Below are positions 6,633 to 14,694 of a DNA stretch of 20,324 nucleotides, in pieces. Within the stretch, counting starts at the first letter, position 1. Every line of letters starts with the position of its first letter. A program made the translations under genes and the position numbers. Source of the DNA: Desulfobacteraceae bacterium (lineage in GTDB: Bacteria; Desulfobacterota; Desulfobulbia; Desulfobulbales; Desulfobulbaceae). Location: contig JALHJD010000022.1 of the NCBI GenBank assembly GCA_022837185.1, forward strand, positions 1 to 20,324. Direction: 5' to 3'. The notes below the pieces were generated by a model that searched no databases, was not told the DNA's origin, and worked only from the letters and a program-made list of their open reading frames with translations.

Positions 6633-8468
6633 ATGCACATTGCCAGATATTGGATTGTTTTCCTGTGCGTCTTTGCGATCGCCTCAACGGCTGCCGGAGG
6701 AAATGGGTACATGGGCGGCAGCGGAGACTTTAAAGGCGGCGGGGAAGATGAAGGGGGAGGCGGAGGCACGCCGATTGAAGAGCCCGGCGCCGAGTCGACA
6801 ACCGGAAAGCTGTACGGGGATCTCTATGTCATCCTGCGGTACCTGGGCGATGAAATGAAAAAGGTGCCGGCTTTTAACGAGAACGGCGAGCCGGAGATGG
6901 TTGTGGGAGACTGGATTGACGAAAACGGTGAGGTTGTCATATGTCCTGATGGAGATCCTTGTCAGGTATTGCAACAGGGCTGGACGGAAGTGCCTGCTGT
7001 GGGCGGTGAGCCGCAGTTGACCGAAGGTTTTGCCAAGTATACCATAGAGGATGAGGAAGGCTCCGGCAATTTTATCATCAATCCCATGACCGGTGATATC
7101 TACTACCCGGCCCCCTACCCGAGCCAGTGCGTGCAGCCGGTGGCCGATTACGGGCGCTGGGGGGACATTTCTTCCAAGACCGGGATCGAAACCGATGACA
7201 ACGGAGACGGGGTCAACGACAACCTCCTTCCCCTCGTCATGACCTATGACGCGACCTGGGAGCGCACCGAATGCGAAGTACCGCATGATATTTTTATCGC
7301 GAACGGGGAAACCTGGGAAGGGGTAACCTATTACAAGGACATTTACTATACGGACCTGGTTCAGGAGGTTTCCTTCGGCCGGCTCAATTTGGGGCGGGCG
7401 CCGGACGCGGTTCTGGACGCGGCATTTGATGAGGCGATTACCTCGATCAACAAGGCCGCGAGCATGTGGATCGATGCCTCGGGCCGCCTGGTGCTGATGA
7501 CCAGGGGGTACGACGAATTTCTCACCGATGAGGAAGGGAACCCGGTGGATCAGGAGGGAAACATCATTCCGGTCGAAGAGCTTGAGACGGTGACCAAGGC
7601 CATTGACTCCCCCCGGGAGAATCTGGCCCTGTATAACAAGCTGATGAAGGACGGCCACCTCATTACCCCGGCGGTGGAGCGAACCCCCATCGACCGGTCG
7701 GTGTCCGGCGGCATCCCGCTGTGGAAGTACCTCGAGCTGGAAGACGGCCCCTCCAGCGCCCTGCGGCCGACCATCGATGTCGACAAAGTGAGGAATTTCG
7801 GTCTCGGCCATCTGGTGGATTCGGCCAATGTCCAGACCTACTTTACGTATGTGGACGATGACGGCGTCACCCTGGTGATCGCAGACGGGTGTCCTGAGGG
7901 ACAGATCTGCGAAGAGTGGTACGGGATCAAGGAGTTGGCGGAAGAAGATGTCTGCGAGGGCGACGATTTCCCGTTCAGCGCTTCGTTTCTGGCCGCGGCC
8001 GCGGACAAGACCGGGGAGTTCAACATCGACAAGATTGTTTATTTCAATTCGATCCTGGGGATCAACAAGGTCGTCGGCTACAGCGAGTATGACGAGGACG
8101 GCGAACCCGCGGAGGACGCCGTCGATTATTCCAAAAACCCGGTGTATTTTGATTTCGGGGCGCATATGAACGGATATGAACGGGGAACAACCTACCGTCA
8201 ACGGGGACAGGTGGTGACTCCCCCCGGGAACGGGTCCCCGGCGGTATATGACGGCAAAGTCAGGGTGCTGGTGGAGGATCAGGCCACGTCCGGAATCTGG
8301 GTGGAAACAGAGCAGGATATTTTCGAAACCGTCTTCGGCGGCGAGGACTATCCCCTTGAAGGGGAAGAAACCTCAGGCAAAGACATCACCGGTTTCACCA
8401 GGATGGCCGACGACGACCTGCGCGTTATCGACTACATCCACACCTACCAGATCCCCGGCCTCCGGTAG
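6633..8468 (+). CDS. Large secreted acidic protein of unknown function
   Basis: A 611-residue protein. ATG 6633 has AAGGGGG just upstream and starts a clean signal peptide (HIARYWIVFLCVFAIASTAAGG). An in-frame ATG at 6537 would bury that signal behind 32 residues and is less likely. After a Gly/Asp/Glu linker (about 24-50) comes KLYGDLYVILRYLGDE, then a long acidic globular region. DDNGDGVND (188-196) looks like a calcium-binding loop of the dockerin/TSP3 kind. Other recognisable stretches are VSFGRLNLGRAPDAVLDAAFDEAI, AIDSPRENLALYNKLM and AADKTGEFNIDKIVYFNSILGINKV. About seven Cys residues lie in the mature chain. No enzyme motif is recognised. Its stop codon TAG shares its last base with the first base of a 29-bp repeat (8468-8496). 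A link to the sigma operon 1 kb upstream is plausible but unproven. Confidence 0.88.
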   Translation: MHIARYWIVFLCVFAIASTAAGGNGYMGGSGDFKGGGEDEGGGGGTPIEEPGAESTTGKLYGDLYVILRYLGDEMKKVPAFNENGEPEMVVGDWIDENGEVVICPDGDPCQVLQQGWTEVPAVGGEPQLTEGFAKYTIEDEEGSGNFIINPMTGDIYYPAPYPSQCVQPVADYGRWGDISSKTGIETDDNGDGVNDNLLPLVMTYDATWERTECEVPHDIFIANGETWEGVTYYKDIYYTDLVQEVSFGRLNLGRAPDAVLDAAFDEAITSINKAASMWIDASGRLVLMTRGYDEFLTDEEGNPVDQEGNIIPVEELETVTKAIDSPRENLALYNKLMKDGHLITPAVERTPIDRSVSGGIPLWKYLELEDGPSSALRPTIDVDKVRNFGLGHLVDSANVQTYFTYVDDDGVTLVIADGCPEGQICEEWYGIKELAEEDVCEGDDFPFSASFLAAAADKTGEFNIDKIVYFNSILGINKVVGYSEYDEDGEPAEDAVDYSKNPVYFDFGAHMNGYERGTTYRQRGQVVTPPGNGSPAVYDGKVRVLVEDQATSGIWVETEQDIFETVFGGEDYPLEGEETSGKDITGFTRMADDDLRVIDYIHTYQIPGLR

Positions 8469-8496
8469 GGGTCAAGTCTTTGCTTGACTCTTCTCC
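8468..8496 (+). repeat. 29-bp terminal repeat, copy 1
   Basis: Begins GGGGTCAAGTCTTTGC and ends TTCTCC. It contains the hairpin GTCAAG-TCTTTG-CTTGAC. It is an exact reverse complement of 8971-8999 and matches 10945-10973 at 28 of 29 positions. Its first base is the last base of the stop codon of the gene at 6633. Confidence 0.95.
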
Positions 8497-8543
8497 GGCC
8501 GCCGCCTGACCACGATCACTGCCGATCGCGGCAGGCGGCGGCC
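8497..8543 (+). terminator. Strong hairpin after the secreted-protein gene, possible terminator
   Basis: GGCCGCCGCCTG (8497-8508) pairs perfectly over 12 bp with CAGGCGGCGGCC (8532-8543). An inner CGATC/GATCG helix lies in the loop. Only TTTGTCT follows, so the T-tract is weak. The stem starts on the first base after repeat copy 1. It could be the original terminator of the gene ending at 8468, pushed downstream by the repeat, or part of the element. Confidence 0.5.
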
Positions 8544-8812
8544 TTTGTCTGCCCCCGAGGGCCGGTGCTGCAAAACGGGAGCATCGGCGGGCAGGCGCAT
8601 CCCGCAGTTCGGCAGCGGCAACCCCCGTCATCCCCATCATCGGCCGACTTCCTTCTCGGACGGGCTCTGCAGCATGCCGTCCGTTCGCCGAGCCGGAAGA
8701 GGCAGTATTTGTCGTCGACCACGGTCATTTCCCCGAAGCACCATCCGGACAGCGCGGTGTAAAACAGAGTGCCCCCCAGGTTGTTGGTGGAGCGGCGGCC
8801 ATCTCTTTCTTA
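8516..8812 (-). pseudogene. Possible decayed reading frame inside the 532-bp element
   Basis: Following a TAA at 8812-8810, the minus-strand frame runs open through RRSTNNLGGTLFYTALSG, WCFGEMTVVDDKYCLFRLGE and RTACC, with ATG at 8728. The frame before the TAA is also open back to about 9001. There is no ribosome-binding site, and the C-terminal part is compositionally odd (RARPRRKSADDGDDGG). It may be a remnant gene or a chance frame in GC-rich DNA; no product is proposed. Confidence 0.2.
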
Positions 8813-8970
8813 ACCGCACATGGCTCTGCCTCTTCTCCCTGTGCATTGACAGATTACTTCCGGCGCCACGGCAGAGGTGATCCTCACCGATCCGGCAAAA
8901 CCACTTCGACCCGGGATCGGCGGCGGAACAGCCGCCCCTCGAATCATGTCGGCCGGCCATTTTCCTGGCT

Positions 8971-8999
8971 GGAGAAGAGTCAAGCAAAGACTTGACCCC
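8971..8999 (-). repeat. 29-bp terminal repeat, copy 2 (inverted)
   Basis: Exact reverse complement of 8468-8496. Its outer end contains TTGACC (8992-8997), used here as the candidate -35 box of the histidine kinase promoter. Confidence 0.95.
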
Positions 9000-9020
9000 A
9001 TTTGGAAGCTCTGTTATACA
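8992..9020 (+). promoter_or_regulatory. Candidate histidine kinase promoter with -35 inside the repeat
   Basis: TTGACC (8992-8997), a 17-nt spacer and TATACA (9015-9020), with TG at 9012-9013 giving an extended -10. Transcription would start near 9027, about 55 nt before ATG 9082. The -35 hexamer belongs to the terminal repeat. Confidence 0.55.
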
Positions 9021-9081
9021 AAAAGAATGATTCCTGGGATGCAACATCCTTTGTTGCCGTCTTCAGTGGCCATCGAACCGG

Positions 9082-10983
9082 ATGAACCATAATATTCCGC
9101 TGAAGGCGGGCAACATTGTCGGCCTTGTCCTGGTCCTGGCGGGGCTGTATCTCACCACCCTGTACGATTTTCTCCTCTTTCACACCCTGGCGGAATTCTT
9201 CAGCATCGTCATCGCCTTCGCCATTTTCGTCGTGGCATGGAATACAAGGCGCATCCAGCACAACAGGTATTTTCTCTTCCTGGGCATCGCCTACCTCTTC
9301 GTCGGCCTCCTCGACCTGGTTCACACCAGCATCTACAGAGGGATGCTGCTGTTTCATCCCGACGATGCCAACAGTCCCACCCAGCTCTGGATCGCTTCCC
9401 GTTATATTGAAGGCATTTCCCTGCTCATCGCCCCGTTCTTCTTCACGAAGCAATTCAGGCCATACCGGGTCATGGCCCTGTACGCCCTGGTTTCCGGGCT
9501 TATATTCTGGGCGATATACGCCGGTTTTTTTCCGGTCTGCTACGTGGAGGGCGAGGGGCTGACTCCGTTCAAAAAAAACAGCGAATACGTCATCGCCGCA
9601 ATCCTCGTCGGCGCGTTGCTGACCCTCCATGCGAAAAGAACACGTTTTGAGCCGGGAATTTTCAAACTTCTTGCCGCCGCGATCATCCTGACCATCTTTT
9701 CCGAACTCGCCTTTACCTTTTATGTCGGCGTCTATGATCTCTCCAACGTCATCGGCCACTTCTTCAAGTTCGTTTCCTTTTACCTGATTTACAAGGCCCT
9801 GATCGAAACCGCGCTCAGGGAGCCTTACGAATTCCTGTTCAAGGAGCTGAAGGAAAGCGAGAAAAAATATCGCACCCTGTTCAGCAACATGCTGAACGGC
9901 TTTGCCTATAACAAGGTACTCCTTGATGGGGACAACCGCCCGGTCGACCATGTTTTCCTGGAAGTGAACGCTGCCTTCGAGAAGATGATCGGCTTGACCG
10001 GAAAGGAGATCATCGGCAGGAAGGTCTCCGAGGTTTTCCACGATATACTGGACGTCGATTTCGACTTCATCGGCGAATTCGGCAAGGTCGCCCTGACCGG
10101 AGAAACACTGCGGACCGAGCAGTACCTGCCCGCACTGCAGCGATGGTTGTCCTTTTCGGTATTCAGCCCGGAGAAAGGATATTTTGCCGTGGTGTTTGAG
10201 GATGTCACCGACCGGAAAACGGCGGACCTTTCCAGGGAGGCGCACCTCCGGGAAATCGACTCCCTCATGGGAGAGCTGGAGCGGTCCAACCGCAACCTGC
10301 AGCAGTTTGCCAGTATCGTCTCCCATGACCTGCAGGAGCCGCTGCGCACCGTCTCCAGCTTTGTCAAGCTCCTCCAGCAGCGGTACGCGGGAAGCCTTGA
10401 CGAGCGGGCCGATGCCTATATCCGTTTTGTCACGGACGGAACGAAGCAGATGCAGATCCTGCTCAATGACCTCCTCGCCTACGCCCGGCTGGGAGGAGGA
10501 AAGCTGAACAGACAGCCCCTGGAGCTGCGGGCCGTCCTCGAGCGGGCGCTCATGAACCTGGGCGAAACCGTCAAGAGCAGAAATGCGACCGTCACCAGCT
10601 CCGAACTGCCTGTGATCGAAGGCGATGAGACACAAATGGTGCAATTATTTCAAAATCTCATCGGCAACGCGATCAAATTCAATGTCCGGGACAACCCGGT
10701 TGTCGATATTTCCGCCGAAGCGGGAGAAAAAGAGTGGGTGATCCGTGTCCGGGACAACGGCATCGGCATCGACCCGAAGGACATGGACAGGATTTTTCTT
10801 ATCTTCCAGCGTCTCCACCGGCGGGAGGAATACCAGGGCAGCGGCATCGGCCTGGCGTTCTGCAAGAAAATCGTTGAACGGCACGGCGGCCGGATCTGGG
10901 TGGAGTCCCGGCCCGGCGAAGGCTCTTCCTTTTACTTCAGCCTGGGGGTCAAGTCTTTGCTTGACTCTTCTTCGCCTCCCTGA
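9082..10983 (+). CDS. Membrane sensor histidine kinase, MASE3-PAS-HisKA-HATPase
   Basis: A 633-residue kinase. Residues of about 10-235 hold several membrane helices with the MASE3-like signature LGIAYLFVGLLDLVHTSIYRGM, a membrane sensor domain whose ligand is generally unknown. A PAS domain follows (about 260-375, from KKYRTLFSNMLNGFAYNKVL to FEDVTDRKTA). The HisKA H-box is SHDLQEPLRTV with phospho-accepting His415. The HATPase has the N box NLIGNAIKF (Asn525), G1 DNGIGID and G2 GSGIGLAFCKKIVERHGG. There is no receiver domain and no adjacent response regulator, so the partner is elsewhere. The start ATG 9082 lacks a clear Shine-Dalgarno. Related kinases end soon after FYFSL; here the last 12 residues, GVKSLLDSSSPP, come mostly from repeat copy 3, so the natural C-terminus has been replaced. 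Confidence 0.93.
   Translation: MNHNIPLKAGNIVGLVLVLAGLYLTTLYDFLLFHTLAEFFSIVIAFAIFVVAWNTRRIQHNRYFLFLGIAYLFVGLLDLVHTSIYRGMLLFHPDDANSPTQLWIASRYIEGISLLIAPFFFTKQFRPYRVMALYALVSGLIFWAIYAGFFPVCYVEGEGLTPFKKNSEYVIAAILVGALLTLHAKRTRFEPGIFKLLAAAIILTIFSELAFTFYVGVYDLSNVIGHFFKFVSFYLIYKALIETALREPYEFLFKELKESEKKYRTLFSNMLNGFAYNKVLLDGDNRPVDHVFLEVNAAFEKMIGLTGKEIIGRKVSEVFHDILDVDFDFIGEFGKVALTGETLRTEQYLPALQRWLSFSVFSPEKGYFAVVFEDVTDRKTADLSREAHLREIDSLMGELERSNRNLQQFASIVSHDLQEPLRTVSSFVKLLQQRYAGSLDERADAYIRFVTDGTKQMQILLNDLLAYARLGGGKLNRQPLELRAVLERALMNLGETVKSRNATVTSSELPVIEGDETQMVQLFQNLIGNAIKFNVRDNPVVDISAEAGEKEWVIRVRDNGIGIDPKDMDRIFLIFQRLHRREEYQGSGIGLAFCKKIVERHGGRIWVESRPGEGSSFYFSLGVKSLLDSSSPP
10945..10973 (+). repeat. 29-bp repeat, copy 3, inside the 3' end of the histidine kinase gene
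   Basis: 28 of 29 positions match copy 1 (one C-to-T near the end). It encodes the GVKSLLDSS part of the kinase C-terminus. With copy 2 (8971-8999) it forms an inverted pair around the kinase gene. Confidence 0.93.
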
Positions 10984-11048
10984 ACCGCGCTGCCGCGGTT
11001 ACGGATTCTCCCCAGGCGCCGCTGCTCAGGCCGGACAGTCTTTCCGGC
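10983..11048. terminator. Hairpin pair between convergent genes, weak terminator candidates
   Basis: AACCGCG-CTGC-CGCGGTT (10983-11000) is a perfect 7-bp stem starting on the last base of the kinase stop codon. GCCGGA/TCCGGC (11030-11035/11043-11048) is a 6-bp stem just past the DUF748 stop. Neither has a T-tract. The 72-nt gap between convergent genes makes a bidirectional terminator function reasonable but unproven. Confidence 0.4.
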
Positions 11049-11055
11049 GGCCCCT

Positions 11056-14000
11056 TCACCGCACGGAAATTTCCACCCGCATGGCCGGCTGCTCCTTCCC
11101 TTCACCATAACCGCCCCGGGGCTCGACGATGAAAATCCTGTCCGCCTCGACCGGTCCCTGCTCCATGAGCACGTTCCTGACGGCTCCGGCCCGCTGTACG
11201 GCCAGGTGCTGCAAATCGTCCCCGGTAATAACGAGGTGGTCACGGAGGAGCTGTTCCATCTCCTCCGCCGGGATGTCCTTGAGCATTCCGAGAAAATTCC
11301 TGGGGCGCTCGAAGTCCGCGGCCTTGTAAGCCTTTTTCAGGTAGTGCTCATATTCGTCGGCGCCGATCTCGATCTCATCGACATCCGAAAGCGTCGATTC
11401 CCTGGCCGTCTCTTTCAGCTTCTGTGCCTTGAGCAGCCGGTCGAAGCGCATCTGCAGCAGGGTTTCGCCGTCCCGGACCGGATCCACCCGGCCCAGGAGG
11501 TCCACCTTGATGGCCGGCCGATCATACAGCACTTTGGCGAATTCGGTCAGCATGTCCCTGGCCTCCGGGTTGATTTCGGCCCGGCCGGCTTCGAACTCGA
11601 TGTACTGCTCCTGACCGTCGCCGGCGAATACAGCGCCGAGCAGGGAGAAGGGGGAGGTCGCCGCCTTGACGATAAGGTTGGTGATCATCTTGAAGACGAC
11701 GCCGGCCACGCTGAACTGCGGGTCGTCGAGCCGCCCCGATACCGGCATGTTGAGTTCGATTTCACCCCGGCGGTTTTTCAGCAGGGAGATGGCCAATTGC
11801 ACCGGCAGGTTGACCGCGGTTTCGTTCTGCACGAAATCACCCAGGGTGATCTGGTCGATGAAGGCCCTGTTCTGCGAGGTGAGCCTGGTGCCTTCGATCA
11901 GGTAGTGCAGGTTGAGGCTCAGTTTGCCCCTGGTCAGCGGGTAGCCGATGAATTTGATGGTGTAGGGGCTCATGGGCGTCAGTTCGATATTGCTGAATTC
12001 CGCGGTCACGTCCGTGAACAACTCCTGCCAGGGGTGGATGGAACCGGTGAATTTGACCGGGGAATGCTGATCCAGCATGGCGGTGACATTGATCTCGGCC
12101 GAGGCGTCCCTGGCCGAGGAGAGGCCCTTGATGTCGCCGGTAATTTTTTCCAGCGAGGTGTTGAAGCGCGGGGCCACGCTGCGGTCGACAAAATCAAAGA
12201 GGCAGTCCGCCAGCCGCACCCGGGCGATTTCTATTTCGGGAGGGGGCCCTTCCCCGGCCGGTTTTTCCTCCTGTTCCTCTGTGCCGGCATCCTTCCTGAT
12301 CACGGTGGCCAGGTTGAGCACGCCTTCCGGGCTCCTCGACACCGAGGCGGCGACCCCGTCCAGGAGGAGTTCTCCGGCCGTGACGCGAGTGGGAAGGGTC
12401 TGGAGGGCCAATTCCGTCACCCGCACCGCATCCCAGCTCAACAGCTTCTCCGCCGCGGCGCCGTCAAGGACGGCAAGCCTGGAGACGCCGGCGTCACCCT
12501 GGAAGGAGAAACCGATGACGTCGTCAGGCCGCCGGTCGAGGGACAGGCTGCCCTTGAGCTCTGCCAGGCCGTCGGTCAGAATGATGTTGAGCTTCTGCGC
12601 CACATAGGGCTGAACGGACTTGAGCGGCAGATCGGCCAGGTCGGCTTCGAGCTGCAGGGCAAGGGGGGAAAGGACCGCGCTGCCTGCCGCCTTGACCATG
12701 CCGCTCCCGTTCAGCCGCAGCCCGAGGTCAACTGAGGTTTGTCCGTCCTCGATGGTGGTGACGTTATCCGCGGTCAGGCGCAGCTGGTCCGCGGTCAACA
12801 CAACAGGCTCCTCGGTTGTCCGGTCGGTGAACGTCACCTCGAAGTCGGCGAAATCCACGGCCTTGACCGTTGCCTGCCAGGCTTGCTGCGGGGCAGCGTC
12901 ATTTTCCGGCGCTTCCTCCTGGATGCCGGCTTCGGCCGGAGCGGCGGCCAGGAAGTCCCGCAGGTTGACGGTGCCGTCCCCGCGGCGGATGATCGGAATG
13001 ACCGCCCCCCTGCTTTCGCACCTGTCGACCGTCACCGTCCTGTCCCTGATATTGACCTCGGCCCCATTGATGGAGAAAGCCGGGATGGCAACCGTGTCCG
13101 CGCCATCCGGGCCGGTGATGCTGAAACCCCCCAGCTCGATCCCCAGGCCGGAAATGAGCAGGCCTCCGTCATCCCCCGCATAATCGATATGGGCCGCGGC
13201 CCTGACCGTTTCCGCCTCCGGCTGCGCCGGCAGAGCGTTTTCATAGTAGGGGCGGTACTTGCCGGGCCGCAGGTTTTCCACGGTCGCGTCGGCCGCAACC
13301 TGAAGGGGGTCAAGGGTCAAGGTGCCGCTGACCCCGACCTTTTCGCCGCTTTCACTGGTGAGGGCCAGGTTGCAGGCGGCGGGCATCCCCGGGGCGGTGC
13401 TGAAGTCCCTGACCTGGAGGTCGACCGGCCGCAGGGTTGACTGCATGGGGCCGGATACCGTCCGGTCGGTGAAGTGAATGACGGCTCCCTCCAGTGCGGT
13501 TTCGGCAACCTCGAACAGCAGACCGCCGCCGGGGGGCGCTGTGGCGGGCTGCTGTTTTTCACCTGCCGGGGTGGAAACGAGGCGGGCCAGGTTGAACTGC
13601 CCGTCCTCCCCCCTCTCCACGAACAGCTCAGGCTCCCGCCAGAGAATCCGGGCCAGGTGGAATTCCCGGCGCAGGGGAAGGACGCGCTCGATGTCCACCG
13701 TCAGTTCCGGGAAGGAAAGCAGTGGCTGCTCCAGGCCGTCCACCATCTGCATTTCCCGCAGGCTGGTTTTTCCCCGGATATTGATCACGGGGCTGCCGTC
13801 TTCGTGCTGGATGAAGGACAGGGAGATATCCAGGTCAAGGCGGCCGTTTTTGATGGTGAAATTGAAGTTGTCGGGGAGATAGACCAGGTAGCCGGTGAGA
13901 TCGATGTCGCGGAAATCGATATTGATCTCCGATTCCCTGGTCAGGTGAAAGGGCTTGCTCTCCCCCAGCATGCTGACGGGGGTGCTGTTGATCACCGCTT

Positions 14001-14622
14001 CAAACACGGGCTGGGTGAAGATCTCAACCTCGTAGGGGAGATTGGAGAGAAAAGGCAGGCCGATATGCAGGTCGGTGACGTGATGCCCGGTTTCCTTCAA
14101 CCGGTCCGCGAAATCGATGCCGCCGCCGAGCAGCTCGATGTTGTTGACCGAGAAGAGGAGCGGCTTCTCCTTTTCCTCTTTCTCCCTGTCCTGTCTCTCC
14201 CCGCCGTTTCCGGCGGCGAGGTCGGAAAAATTGAAGGTTTTGTCGCTGTTGAGGACGATGTTGGCGTACGGATTGAGCAGAGAAAAGGATTTGACGATGA
14301 TGGCGCGCTTGAACAGGGAGACAGCCTGCAGGTTCACGTGCAGGCGGTCAAAGGAGACAAACGGTTCGCCGCCGGTCGGCTCCAGGACCTGAAACCCGTT
14401 GACCGCTGCCTCCAGGGTGAAGGGATTGAATTGTACTTTCTGGACCGTGGTCTGCCGGTGCAGGGCCTGGCTTAGCTTTTTCTCCAACTGTGCGCGGACA
14501 ATGGCCGGCAGCAGCCAGAAGCCGAAAACGGTGTACACCAGCAGGGAGACTCCGGCAATGATGCTCCACCGCTGTAATCGGGACAGGCCTTTCCATCTAT
14601 GCCGCAGATTCTGCACAGCCAT
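11056..14622 (-). CDS. DUF748 (AsmA-like) envelope protein
   Basis: A 1188-residue protein. A short cytoplasmic N-terminus precedes one membrane helix (about 20-40, IIAGVSLLVYTVFGFWLLPA). The following LEKKLSQALHRQTTVQKVQFNPFTLEAAVNGFQVLE is the characteristic DUF748 opening. The long remainder is beta-rich and repetitive (DLQVRDFSTAP, VDFADFEVTFTDRT, EIARVRLADCLFDFVDRS), as in AsmA/TamB-like proteins thought to bridge the envelope and move lipids. The C-terminal part (about 1020-1090) reads IEFEAGRAEINPEARDML...LLGRVDPVRDGETLL, an OmpA-like pattern usual in this family. AAGGA lies at good spacing before ATG 14622. The gene has its own promoter candidate (14658-14686) and stands alone. A role in envelope lipid homeostasis, parallel to the Mla operon, is inference. 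Confidence 0.9.
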   Translation of the reverse strand: MAVQNLRHRWKGLSRLQRWSIIAGVSLLVYTVFGFWLLPAIVRAQLEKKLSQALHRQTTVQKVQFNPFTLEAAVNGFQVLEPTGGEPFVSFDRLHVNLQAVSLFKRAIIVKSFSLLNPYANIVLNSDKTFNFSDLAAGNGGERQDREKEEKEKPLLFSVNNIELLGGGIDFADRLKETGHHVTDLHIGLPFLSNLPYEVEIFTQPVFEAVINSTPVSMLGESKPFHLTRESEINIDFRDIDLTGYLVYLPDNFNFTIKNGRLDLDISLSFIQHEDGSPVINIRGKTSLREMQMVDGLEQPLLSFPELTVDIERVLPLRREFHLARILWREPELFVERGEDGQFNLARLVSTPAGEKQQPATAPPGGGLLFEVAETALEGAVIHFTDRTVSGPMQSTLRPVDLQVRDFSTAPGMPAACNLALTSESGEKVGVSGTLTLDPLQVAADATVENLRPGKYRPYYENALPAQPEAETVRAAAHIDYAGDDGGLLISGLGIELGGFSITGPDGADTVAIPAFSINGAEVNIRDRTVTVDRCESRGAVIPIIRRGDGTVNLRDFLAAAPAEAGIQEEAPENDAAPQQAWQATVKAVDFADFEVTFTDRTTEEPVVLTADQLRLTADNVTTIEDGQTSVDLGLRLNGSGMVKAAGSAVLSPLALQLEADLADLPLKSVQPYVAQKLNIILTDGLAELKGSLSLDRRPDDVIGFSFQGDAGVSRLAVLDGAAAEKLLSWDAVRVTELALQTLPTRVTAGELLLDGVAASVSRSPEGVLNLATVIRKDAGTEEQEEKPAGEGPPPEIEIARVRLADCLFDFVDRSVAPRFNTSLEKITGDIKGLSSARDASAEINVTAMLDQHSPVKFTGSIHPWQELFTDVTAEFSNIELTPMSPYTIKFIGYPLTRGKLSLNLHYLIEGTRLTSQNRAFIDQITLGDFVQNETAVNLPVQLAISLLKNRRGEIELNMPVSGRLDDPQFSVAGVVFKMITNLIVKAATSPFSLLGAVFAGDGQEQYIEFEAGRAEINPEARDMLTEFAKVLYDRPAIKVDLLGRVDPVRDGETLLQMRFDRLLKAQKLKETARESTLSDVDEIEIGADEYEHYLKKAYKAADFERPRNFLGMLKDIPAEEMEQLLRDHLVITGDDLQHLAVQRAGAVRNVLMEQGPVEADRIFIVEPRGGYGEGKEQPAMRVEISVR

Positions 14623-14657
14623 CGTTGTATCCTTGTGCTGAAGGTTATCCTGACCGT

Positions 14658-14686
14658 ATTATCCAATGTTGGCGGGCAAAGATCAA
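14658..14686 (-). promoter_or_regulatory. Candidate promoter of the DUF748 gene
   Basis: On the minus strand, TTGATC (14686-14681), a 17-nt spacer and GATAAT (14663-14658). Transcription would start near 14650, giving a leader of about 28 nt. The site lies just downstream of the repeat element, so the gene need not depend on read-through from the RSH gene. Confidence 0.55.
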
Positions 14687-14694
14687 CACAGATA

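Larger units (their letters stand above)
8468..8999. mobile_element. 532-bp MITE-like element with perfect 29-bp inverted termini
   Basis: Perfect terminal inverted repeats (8468-8496 and 8971-8999) enclose 474 nt with no intact transposase. The minus strand has one frame open from about 9001 to 8516, broken only by a TAA at 8812-8810. The downstream half includes NLGGTLFYTALSGWCF and GEMTVVDDKYCLFRLGE, which do not match a family known to me. The termini, each with an internal hairpin, resemble REP-type sequences mobilised in trans by Y1 (RAYT) transposases; that assignment is inference. No clear target-site duplication was seen. Confidence 0.55.

Noticed and set aside
6684..8201. Long minus-strand frame opposite the secreted protein
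   Set aside because: No recognisable domain, and the plus strand has a signal peptide, a good ribosome-binding site and protein-like composition.
8500..8980. Group II intron or retroelement inside the 532-bp element
   Set aside because: A GAGCCATGTGCGG string on the minus strand recalled domain V, but the pairing half is absent and no reverse transcriptase motif is seen.
8980..10644. Minus-strand frame opposite the histidine kinase
   Set aside because: Antisense of a gene with complete HisKA and HATPase motifs.
11206..12735. Plus-strand frames opposite the DUF748 gene
   Set aside because: Shadows; none has a domain or ribosome-binding site, and the minus frame is continuous for 1188 codons.
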